From positions 78,770,244 through 78,834,243 of the forward strand of contig JAVIAB010000051.1 in the NCBI GenBank assembly GCA_032433765.1: a stretch of 64,000 nucleotides of DNA, read 5' to 3'. This stretch comes from Megaustenia siamemsis. Taxonomy: Eukaryota > Mollusca > Gastropoda > Stylommatophora > Ariophantidae. How positions within the stretch are numbered: position 1 is the first letter of the stretch; each line of letters begins with the position of its first letter. The translations under genes were made by a program, and so were the position numbers. This document shows, piece after piece, positions 19,906 to 28,451 of this stretch. Under the pieces are notes generated by a model. That model searched no databases, was not told the origin of the DNA, and worked only from the letters and a program-made list of their open reading frames with translations.

Positions 19906-20314
19906 GGTTAGTCGAAGGCCCTGGTATCACTGCAAACGAATTAAAATCAATAACTGCTCAACCGCCCGTGCCAGTGGAATCATCCGAATTAAAACTCATC
20001 TCATTGAAGGATCCAAACAAAGAAAGACAACGACAGTCCCAATCATAGGAGTTACAGCACACGCCAAATGACATAAAGCCAAGAAACATGGAAAGTGAAC
20101 GCAGCTGAACTGTCTTCGTCATACGATACCATCATTCATTGTAAGCAATCGGAATATCGAAACACGATCCGGATGAAAAACAGCTCACGGTGTGCACAGA
20201 GCACTAAACTCAGTAGCACCAGGAGCAAGCCGGACTTGGAATATGAGGAAACTGCAACAAGGAACACTTTCAGACGGAGCCTCAATGGTTCCTGCCGCTT
20301 ATCCGCCATTTTGA
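19906..20314 (-). repeat. Right palindrome arm (copy 2)
   Basis: Reverse-complement partner of 19261-19644, equivalent to 16111-16520. It differs from copy 1 by one A in an A-run and by a substitution just outside the arm (ACAGATT). Confidence 0.85.
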
Positions 20315-20433
20315 CAGATTTTGACAGCTTAAGTGTCGGGAAGCTCTGAACCTAATTACGGTGACTAGCTGAGTAGGGGTGACTACAGTCACTCGTGTGT
20401 ACAGGAAGAGAGTGCTGAGGAAACGGGACGCTA

Positions 20434-20619
20434 ATGGTCCTGTTCCCAGTGTTTCATTATCAAGATATCAACGAGAGTCGACGGGCACAGTGTTCCATCA
20501 ACGGCCGCCCTCGCCATCAACGTGTTAAAAAACATGTCTATCCCTTTTCACGGATGGGCGATGACCGACCTGACATTCTGAATGCCATTAGGGAAACTGG
20601 ACGTAAAAAACGACTTTAA
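20434..20619 (+). other. Second copy of the 61-codon open frame, doubtful coding
   Basis: Identical in translation to 16640-16825. See that entry for composition. No independent support for coding. Confidence 0.2.
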
Positions 20620-21437
20620 AAATTACCCTTAATCCGCAGCCATGAACAGACTTCATGAATATAATGTCATGGTGAGAGATGCCAGACGAGAGCGTTATGC
20701 AGCAATCCAAAGAAAACTTATCAACCAACACAATACCGTGTCGTTAGTCACTACGCGTCGAGTGATATACCGTGGAGATCGGGGCGCTAATAGAGGCGTC
20801 TGATGTGCAGTGAGGATGATTTGTCCACTAAACTAATATCACTTTTCCTATTCCTGATGGCAATAGACAGGACAAGGTAGGAATAGAGTTCTGTGGACTC
20901 CATGGTCATAATTTGAAGGTCACGATTTTGCTATTGATTTAGCGCTGCTGCGGACAAACCAACTGATGCAAGAAGAGACTAATACGGTATCAGAAGTATC
21001 AGCACAGACTTTGCTTTAAACAAAGAAAAAAACTTACTTCCGGTTAGTACGGCGACCAGAATGGCCGCCTAGTTAAATCGGGTTCAGGACGGGTGACATA
21101 TTTTGCTGCCGTGTGTTTTCAGAAGATTCTGGTCTGGATTTTCGTTTGCGGAGACAGCAATGTCGCATTCACCTGGACACAAAGTCAACATGATTGTGGC
21201 GTCAGTGCGTGCAGATACGTGCTGCGGGCGACTAACTTTGATTGAAGTTGAACGGACTTGGTGAAGTTCGAGGCCTGACTTCGTTTGTTTGGGACATCGA
21301 TTCTTGGGGAATGCTTACTGATCATACAGTCTACACAGATTTGATGCGGACGCCTGAAGGTCGTGCCGTTACAGTAACACGGATGTGTGAATCATGAGCT
21401 GCGCACTTTTTTTTTTCAAAACGCAACATGGTCACTA

Positions 21438-22657
21438 TAGTCCGTTCAGAAATTCATAATCACACCTGAATTAGTTTTGCGTGATAACCGCTTGTTATTT
21501 TGGTTTCAAAATTTGCATGCAATCTTAGAATATTGATGACGCAAAGATTTTGGTATTTTTTATTCCACAAATACAACAGATTTTGCACATCAGCGAATTC
21601 CTTGGATCTTTTATGACGATATCACACAAGATGATTCAAATTTTAGAGTTTACAGTAATCGTGTTAAATTTTCCAGTTTACTGCAATTCTTGTCAGAGGC
21701 GTATCTACATAGTGCTTAATTGTGGGTGTTGTTCGTTATGTGTATTGCAAACATGAGTTCAATTGGTTACAATTAGTCTTGTCCTTCGGTCACCATTAGA
21801 CCCCAGGACGTCCTAACTGCAGCTGGAATTGAATTCATCTTAATTTTAATCATTACGAATCTGACGATTCCAAGAGGTTGATATCACAATATAAATGCCC
21901 CATCTTGGATTCCCTAAGGAAGTGCTGATATAGTTAAAAAAAAGTAACCTTTTGTATAGTTATAAATTTGCATTTCAAACTCATTGTAATTTAGATATAA
22001 ATGTTGGTATTTAAAGTCAACAAATTGTCTACTGAGTCTTCACAAAATTAATAAAGATACGCCTTCCCTTCTGTAATTAATGCCAAGGGCGTGGTGCGTC
22101 ATGTCGTTCAATAACAATTCAGTTTTGTGCACGGGATTTTCCTGAAGTTAGTGTTTCTGCAATAGCCAAACTATTTTACGTGAACGACCGCACCAAATTA
22201 ATGTATATATCCTAAAATGGTGTCAAATTCGAACAGGGTGAATTTAATATAGTGAATCAATTCAGAGGAAGAGGTATGTTTACAGCACAGGTTACAGGGT
22301 GTTTCATAGCGTTTGGCTTTTCGTGGCAAGGCGCTGTGCCACTGAGTACGGGTTCGATCCTGCCTTGGTCCATATTTTTTTCTGTTGTTGATTATTTGTC
22401 ATTTTTTCCGAGTGCTATAAACATACCTCTTCCTCTGAATTGATTCACTGATTATCGCCTCGGATGTTTCCCTCTATAATGAATTTAATATAGCCTAAAA
22501 AAGAACACTTTTAAACTAGATCAAATTTCTCAGAGCAAAAAATATTTCTATAACGTCATCAATATTCTAATATTGCATGCAAATTTTGAAAGCAAAATAA
22601 CAAACGGTTATCACGCAAAACTAATTCAGGTGTGATTATGAATTTTTGAACGGACTA
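21438..22657 (+). mobile_element. Non-autonomous DNA transposon with 104 bp inverted termini (copy 2)
   Basis: Second copy of the element at 17647-18866, made by the segmental duplication and not by independent transposition, since flanks are shared. It has the same TA flanks (21436-21437 and 22658-22659). Internal differences are limited to a few run-length changes. Confidence 0.75.
22239..22493 (+). mobile_element. Nested 227 bp insertion with 14 bp target-site duplication (copy 2)
   Basis: Equivalent to 18449-18703. The duplications are at 22239-22252 and 22480-22493, with the insert between. The perfect inverted arms and B-box are retained without change. Confidence 0.75.
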
Positions 22658-22911
22658 TAGAAGATGAACATTTTGTTGGTTACTGGAACGGTGGCTGAGC
22701 ATATATGGGAATCTTCCGCCAGCAGTGACGCCATTCCGTTTTAATGTATAAATAAAACAACTAAAGTCTTATAATAAACACAATTAACACTAATTCAATT
22801 ATTCTAGAGACTAATAATATCTTATTTATCTTTTATATCTTATCATAATCTGATATCAATCAATATCTTATATATCTTACTAATTCAATTACTCTAGCTG
22901 GGGGGGGGGGG

Positions 22912-23090
22912 GCGCCTCGGGAGCCTAGTTAGGAAAACCACCCGATTGGACTACCGACGCGCGGACAACCCGTGTTCGATTCCCGCTGTAGCAGTATGAA
23001 TTGTATTCGTGGTTGAAAAAAAAATAACCCCCGCGGTCGACCCAGCCGCTGGCAGAAATTGGTACCAGGGTATTATTCTGGGAAGGTGAG
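22912..23090 (+). mobile_element. tRNA-like SINE, more complete copy
   Basis: Same head and body as 19122-19265, with the B-box at about 22972-22984, but it continues past GGCAG into AAATTGGTACCAGGGTATTA and beyond. The 3' end is unclear. It runs toward the 33 bp minisatellite through about 170 bp of unassigned sequence. This copy reveals the original arrangement before the tandem duplication. Confidence 0.65.
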
Positions 23091-23257
23091 GAATGCCGCC
23101 TCGCATCGGGAGTTTCGATGCTTGAAGCGACACTATCCAGAAGTCTCCGAATACTTCTGAATAGGCGGTCGAGCACATATGGGTGATAACTCGCGTGCTA
23201 AGACGTCGATTCAAGTCTCGTTCTTTGCCTTACCTTACCATAGAGAACAAGAAATGG
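23091..23257. other. Unassigned sequence left of the 33 bp array
   Basis: No recognised feature. An open frame that begins at 23179 runs into the minisatellite, but its first 26 residues (MGDNSRAKTSIQV...) resemble nothing I know. Confidence 0.5.
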
Positions 23258-25203
23258 GAGTTGTGGATGCTATGATTTATCTTGGTAACAGAGTTGTGGA
23301 TGCTATGATTTATCTTGGTAACAGAGTTGTGGATGCTATGATTTATCTTGGTAACAGAGTTGTGGATGCTATGATTTATCTTGGTAACGGAGTTGTGGAT
23401 GCTATGATTTATCTTGGTAACGGAGTTGTGGATGCTATGATTTATCTTGGTAACGGAGTTGTGGATGCTATGATTTATCTTGGTAACGGAGTTGTGGATG
23501 CTATGATTTATCTTGGTAACGGAGTTGTGGATGCTTTGATTTATCTTGGTAACGGAGCTGTGAATGCTATGATTTATCTTGGTAACGGAGCTGTGAATGC
23601 TATGATTTATCTTGGTAACGGAGTTGTGGATGCTTTGATTTATCTTGGTAACGGAGTTGTGGATGCTTTGATTTATCTTGGTAACGGAGTTGTGGATGCT
23701 TTGATTTATCTTGGTAACGGAGTTGTGGATGCTTTGATTTATCTTGGTAACGGAGCTGTGAATGCTATGATTTATCTTGGTAACGGAGTTGTGGATGCTT
23801 TGATTTATCTTGGTAACGGAGTTGTGGATGCTTTGATTTATCTTGGTAACGGAGTTGTGGATGCTTTGATTTATCTTGGTAACGGAGCTGTGAATGCTAT
23901 GATTTATCTTGGTAACGGAGTTGTGAATGCAATGATTTATCTTGGTAACGGAGTTGTGAATGCTATGATTTATCTTGGTAACGGAGTTGTGAATGCTATG
24001 ATTTATCTTGGTAACGGAGCTGTGAATGCTATGATTATCTTGGTAACGGAGCTGTGAATGCTATGATTTATCTTGGTAACGGAGTTGTGAATGCTATGAT
24101 TTATCTTGGTAACGGAGCTGTGAATGCTATGATTTATCTTGGTAACGGAGTTGTGAATGATATGATTTATCTTGGTAACGGAGCTGTGAATGCTATGATT
24201 TATCTTGGTAACGGAGCTGTGAATGCTATGATTTATCTTGGTAACGGAGCTGTGAATGCTATGATTTATCTTGGTAACGGAGCTGTGAATGCTATGATTT
24301 ATCTTGGTAACGGAGTTGTGGACGCTATGATTTATCTTGGTAACGGAGCTGTGAATGCTATGATTTATCTTGGTAACGGAGCTGTGAATGCTATGATTTA
24401 TCTTGGTAACGGAGCTGTGAATGCTATGACTTATCTTGGTAACGGAGCTGTGAATGCTATGACTTATCTTGGTAACGGAGCTGTGAATGCTATGACTTAT
24501 CTTGGTAACGGAGCTGTGAATGCTATGATTTATCTTGGTAACGGAGCTGTGAATGCTATGACTTATCTTGGTAACGGAGCTGTGAATGCTATGACTTATC
24601 TTGGTAACGGAGCTGTGAATGCTATGATTTATCTTGGTAACGGAGCTGTGAATGCTATGATTTATCTTGGTAACGGAGCTGTGAATGCTATGACTTATCT
24701 TGGTAACGGAGCTGTGAATGCTATGACTTATCTTGGTAACGGAGCTGTGAATGCTATGACTTATCTTGGTAACGGAGCTGTGAATGCTATGATTTATCTT
24801 GGTAACGGAGCTGTGAATGCTATGATTTATCTTGGTAACGGAGCTGTGAATGCTATGACTTATCTTGGTAACGGAGCTGTGAATGCTATGACTTATCTTG
24901 GTAACGGAGCTGTGAATGCTATGATTTATCTTGGTAACGGAGCTGTGAATGCTATGACTTATCTTGGTAACGGAGCTGTGAATGCTATGACTTATCTTGG
25001 TAACGGAGCTGTGAATGCTATGACTTATCTTGGTAACGGAGCTGTGAATGCTATGATTTATCTTGGTAACGGAGCTGTGAATGCTATGACTTATCTTGGT
25101 AACGGAGCTGTGAATGCTATGACTTATCTTGGTAACGGAGCTGTGAATGCTATGATTTATCTTGGTAACGGAGCTGTGAATGCTATGATTTATCTTGGTA
25201 ACA
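23258..25203 (+). repeat. 33 bp minisatellite (59 copies) coding-phase for an 11-residue repeat
   Basis: 59 units of TTGTGGATGCTATGATT plus TATCTTGGTAACGGAG, translating as VVDAMIYLGNG in one frame. The only length change is a missing T near 24034, which shifts the frame once. Because 33 is a multiple of 3, frames stay open without selection, so two apparent ORFs (23179-24057 and 24054-25241) are not called as genes. Variants are ordered left to right: GNR, then VVDAM, VVDAL mixed with AVNAM, then AVNAMI/AVNAMT. The last unit runs without a break into IYLGNNMDREG, a reverse-transcriptase-like sequence (next entry), so the unit probably derives from that retroelement. Confidence 0.9.
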
Positions 25204-25623
25204 ACATGGATAGAGAAGGACGATATTCAAGTAAGAATTGAATGAAAAGACTAGAAGGACTTTTCTACAGCTGAGATCGTTTAAATCAAATGCCAAAGTG
25301 GTTATTTTGTGTGGATCAAAAACGTGAACAACATGAGCTAAGAATATAAGGAAACTGCAGGCATTTATTAATACTTGCTTGAGAAGGATACTTCAAGTGG
25401 GGTGGCCAGATATAGTTAAGGATGATAAACTGTGACAATGAACAAATAAACCCACTGGTAAAGAGATTATAAGAAAAAGATGATGTGTATGGAAGCTCTG
25501 GTCAGGAACCCACAGGAAAGAGGAAACAAGGAAGACCTATGATCACATAGGGGTCTGAGATGATACAGATAAATTATACTTGAAAACGAATAGATGAAAC
25601 AGCAGAGGACAGAAAAGATACGA
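25186..25623 (+). pseudogene. Degenerate C-terminal part of a non-LTR reverse transcriptase
   Basis: Reading across frames gives, in order, MIYLGNNMDREG, DIQVRIE, TRRTFLQLRSFKSNAKVVIL, CGSKT, LQAFINTCLRRILQVGWPDI, and TGKRKQGRPMIT. These match the known order downstream of the catalytic domain in a widespread class of animal non-LTR elements: YLGS..D..G, DI..RI.KAR.AF..L, K..LLYG.E.W, IQTFINTCLRRIL...WP, GKRKRGRP..TW. Several stops and shifts show it is dead. Everything 5' of YLGN is replaced by the 33 bp array. Assignment to the CR1/RTE-like group is family knowledge, with the precise clade unclear. Confidence 0.75.
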
Positions 25624-25624
25624 G

Positions 25625-25894
25625 ATGAACCTTTTTGATGGATATGCGGACCTGTTAGTCGCTATTTTACGGGAAAAGCCGCAATTTTTTAACCTATACG
25701 CACGACACTTCCGACTTCGACATGCGTTGATTTGCTCAAGAATTTGTTACCCCCAGGCCGCGGACATTTTGGAATACTCTTTTCAACTTTTAACTGCCAA
25801 GGGCATGAACTCATCTTATGTTACTGAAATTGTTGAAAAGGGCTTACTTATTGTAAATAAATGTGGCGTACGGAACAGTAGAAGAAATAAATAA
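25625..25894 (+). other. 89-codon open frame of unknown nature
   Basis: It begins MNLFDGYADLLVAILREKPQ and contains three Cys residues and helical segments. The last 10 codons (CGVRNSRRNK) lie in the 34 bp tandem repeat that follows, so the end of the frame is repeat-derived. It sits between two retroelement remnants. No homology recognised. It may be part of a retroelement 3' region or a chance frame. Confidence 0.2.
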
Positions 25895-26005
25895 ATGTGG
25901 CGTACGGAACAGTAGAAGAAATAAATAAATGTGGCGTACGGAACAGTAGAAGAAATAAATAAATGTAGCGTACGAAACAGTAGAATGAAATAAATAAATG
26001 TAACA
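25856..26005 (+). repeat. 34 bp tandem repeat (about 4.3 copies)
   Basis: Units start at 25861, 25895, 25929, 25963 and 25999 with ATGTGGCGTACGGAACAGTA followed by GAAGAAATAAATAA. The last full unit carries changes (GTAGCG, GAATGAAAT). Short tandem repeats of this kind are common at 3' ends of non-LTR elements, which would fit the remnant just upstream. Confidence 0.9.
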
Positions 26006-26115
26006 TAAATGTCTGTTGGAAATGTATAAATGTAACTATACCATTAATGTGTAGCATGTTCAATGTATAATATTCGCTACTATATCTATTGAGTTAATTC
26101 CAATATATAAAGCAA

Positions 26116-27010
26116 GGAGTCAGACAAGGCTGTGTTCTGTCGCCGGATTTGTTTTCACTTTACAGCGAATATATTATGAGATCAATAGTAGAGAAAAAAA
26201 GGAAGTCAACGGTCACAACATAAATAATTTGCGATATGCGGATGACACAGTCTTAATAGCAGAGACAGAGAATGAACTACAAGAAATGACAGACATAATA
26301 GTAAAATAAAGCAACAAGAAAGGTCTCAGTCTGAATAGTAAGAAAACAGAAGTAATGGTCATATCGAAGAAACAATCACCACCATCATGCAGCATAAAAA
26401 TAAACGAGACAAATCTGAAACAAGTGCAACGTTTCAAATACTTGGGCACAATATTAAAATCAGATGGGAGATGCACCACAGAAATAAAAAGCAGAATAAC
26501 TCAGGCCAAAATAACATTTCAGAAGGTTAAAAATATCTTATGCAACAAATCTATGTCAATAAAAATGAGAAAGAGAGTTTATCGGTGCTATATAGAACCA
26601 ATTCTGACCTATGGAAGCGAATCATGGACAGTGGACAAACAAATGAAAAGACGATTGGGGCCACAGAGATGGGATTTCTCCGAAGAATGTTGAAAGTTCC
26701 CTGGACAGCTAAAAAGACCAATGAGGAAGTTCTCAAAGAGGCCAACACAAAAGGGGAGCTCTTAAAAAACATCAGAAAGAAGCAATCAACATTTTTCGGG
26801 CACATCATAAGAAGAGGAAAGTTGGAATACTTGGTTACAACTGGCAAAATAAAAGGAAAGAGAGATCGTGGGCGACAAAGAGAGAAAATACTGGATAGCT
26901 TGGTGTCATGGCATGGTAAACAGTCAACAACAGAACTGATACGATGCACTGTAGATAGAAGATTGTGGAGGAACATGATCACCTACGCCAACCGGTATGG
27001 CACATGTTGA
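26116..27010 (+). pseudogene. 5'-truncated RTE-like reverse transcriptase, third non-LTR copy
   Basis: It starts at GVRQGCVLSP (26116-26145) and includes the catalytic YADD (26235-26246), IKINETNLKQVQRFKYLGTI, and YGSESWTVD. After a frameshift near 26650-26680 it reads MGFLRRML, FFGHIIRRGKLE and GKRDRGRQREKIL, ending at a TGA at 27008-27010. Breaks are a shift in an A7 run near 26195, an in-frame TAA at 26307-26309, and the shift near 26660. The missing 5' part indicates abortive reverse transcription or deletion. The C-terminus differs from the copies ending at 228 and 3558, so it is a separate subfamily. Confidence 0.85.
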
Positions 27011-27021
27011 TGATATCTATT

Positions 27022-27280
27022 GGGAGCCGTGATAGCTCAGTGGTTAGTGAACTGGACTACAAAGGACAAGAGGTCGGGTTAGATCCTGATTGACGGCTTC
27101 CAAGTTCACCCAGCCTTAATGGGTGCCGGAATTTTTTTTCTAGAAAGTAAAGTGGCACGGGCATAATACCGACCACATTACCCCAAAAATCATGTGCCGA
27201 AAGTATATAAAAATTATGGTCACTAACACGATATTCCCTATACGCCACTTGGCGTGACCAGGCTCTTTACTTTACTTTTA
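27022..27280 (+). mobile_element. tRNA-derived SINE, copy 1
   Basis: Clear A-box TAGCTCAGTGGTTAG (27033-27047) and a decayed B-box GGTTAGATCC (about 27077-27086). The body contains GACCACATTACCCCAAAAAT, CATGTGCCGAAAGT and CTATACGCCACTTGGCGTGA, and the tail TTTACTTTACTTTTA. It begins 11 bases after the stop codon of the RTE remnant. Identical landmarks occur at 27417-27678. No clear target-site duplication. Confidence 0.85.
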
Positions 27281-27402
27281 CTATTACTATTACTTGTAAA
27301 TATGGAACTCCAATTTACTTTAATTATTTCCAACATTACTTGCTGTATATGTTGTTAGACTGCTATTCCAGTTATTTATATATTTACAATAATTTATCTC
27401 AG

Positions 27403-27692
27403 ATACTCCTGAATATAGGGAGCCGCGATAGCTCAGTGGTTAGTGAACTGGACTACAAAGGACAAGAGGTAGGGTTCGATCCCAACCGACAGCTTCCAGG
27501 TTCACCCACCCTTTAATGGGCACCGGATTTTTTTCTGGGAAAGTAAAGCGGCACGGGCGTAATACCGACCACATTACCCCAAAAATCATGTGCCGAAGGT
27601 CTGTAAAATTTATGGTCACTAACACCATATTCCCTATACGCCACTTGGCGTGACGGGGGTACTTTACTTTTTTTTTTAATACTCCTGAATAT
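27403..27692 (+). mobile_element. tRNA-derived SINE, copy 2, with 14 bp target-site duplication
   Basis: ATACTCCTGAATAT at 27403-27416 is repeated exactly at 27679-27692, bracketing a 262 bp SINE. It has a strong A-box TAGCTCAGTGGTTAG (27429-27443) and an intact B-box GGTTCGATCC (27473-27482). The body matches copy 1 and ends in a T-rich tail (TTTACTTTTTTTTT). Intact boxes and a perfect target-site duplication mark it as the younger copy. SINEs of this kind rely on a LINE partner for reverse transcription; which one is not shown by the sequence. Confidence 0.9.
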
Positions 27693-28140
27693 GGAAAATA
27701 AATAAAATTGAATCCGTGGTTTCTTCGTGGTTTTACCCTCCCCTGGTCTCTGGGTAGTGAGATCCTCCAACTGCAAAAAAACAGGAGGTCCTGTAAGTAG
27801 CCGCGCAAGAACACTTGGCAACTAAAAGTCGAAAAGAGTGGGCCAAAAATGGCTGCTGCCGGAGCAAAAATGCCATAACGAATCTACCCACACCGATGCA
27901 TCCGATCCCATGCAGTGTCACGGAGCTCGTGCACATGGGTCAGTGTTCTCTTCGGGGATTCTCGATATTTCGAGGTGGAAAACCGAAGCACCTATGGGAT
28001 ATTTCGGTGAGGAATGGTGATGATCCTAACAGCTCCTGAGTGTGTGCAGCAAATTAAACTAATGTAAAAAGTGCAATCATCGTCAAGTACGAGTCCAGTA
28101 GCATAAGTGATCGTATATCTCTTCACAACTGGCTTCTCTA
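27693..28140. other. Unassigned sequence
   Basis: No supported gene. Open frames on both strands (for example minus 27440-27814, plus 27815-28039) have no recognised domain and partly overlap the SINE. Confidence 0.5.
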
Positions 28141-28152
28141 TAGTTATCACTT

Positions 28153-28225
28153 CTGTTGTTGACTTTCTATCAAGCATACCCTTAAACTGATTACTCTACA
28201 ATTTCTCTCCGTTTCCCCATCTTCT
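28153..28225 (-). repeat. Dispersed repeat, inverted copy of 30965-31035
   Basis: Reverse complemented, this reads AGAAGATGGGGAAACGGAGA, AATTGTAGAGTAATCAG, TTTAAGGGTATGCTTGATAG and AAAGTCAACAACAG. Nearly the same string occurs on the plus strand at 30965-31035. The two lie on either side of the 30 bp array, about 2.8 kb apart. The parent element is unknown. Confidence 0.75.
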
Positions 28226-28249
28226 CTCACAGAATATCCCAGCCTTCCC

Positions 28250-28415
28250 TTCTAAAAAAAAAAAGTAAGTTCCCTCCCCTTCTTTGCTAGACTCTATGGG
28301 GAATATGGTGTAAGTGATCATCATATTTTTCCATGAGCACGGTACATTCTAGAGTATTGGTCAGTATAATGCCAGGTCGCTTTCAATTTCCAGAAAAATC
28401 TCTGATACTCATTTT
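28250..28415 (-). mobile_element. SINE copy 3, diverged and headless
   Basis: The reverse complement of the SINE body at 27417-27678 aligns here: an A-run then GTAAGT, TATGGGGAATATGGTGTAAG, then GTATTGGTCAGTATAATGCC and CCAGAAAAATC. These correspond to the GGGAATATGGTG, GTGGTCGGTATTACGCCC and CCCAGAAAAAAATCC segments of the intact copy reversed. The tRNA head is missing, its place being taken by the start of the 30 bp array region. Divergence suggests an old insertion. Confidence 0.7.
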
Positions 28416-28451
28416 TGGAATGCTATGTAAAACGCAGAACCTTATCCGTAC

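Larger units (their letters stand above)
19261..23055 (+). repeat. Tandem segmental duplication, copy 2 (about 3,790 bp)
   Basis: Near-identical to 15466-19260, about 5 bp shorter in net. Visible differences include run-length changes (CCCC/CCCCC near 19810, GGGG/GGG near 19881, AAAAA/AAAA near 19990, a missing G at AATACCG near 20735, TTT/TT near 21744) and isolated substitutions. After GGCAG at 23051 the sequence leaves the unit and continues as the SINE body. Confidence 0.95.

Noticed and set aside
23179..25241. Two plus-strand frames of 292 and 395 residues encoding 11-residue repeats
   Set aside because: The 33 bp period alone explains them. There is no recognisable N-terminal domain or signal, one deletion splits the frame, and the right end continues into a retroelement remnant. 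A translated product is possible but unsupported.
27022..27105. tRNA gene
   Set aside because: A and B boxes are present, but the sequence continues as a repeated SINE body, occurs in several copies and has a target-site duplication at copy 2. No proper acceptor stem is seen. The same reasoning applies to the heads at 19122, 22912 and 30141-30222.
27440..28039. Overlapping frames on both strands around 27.4-28.0 kb
   Set aside because: They partly cover SINE copy 2, have no recognisable domain and contradict each other in strand.
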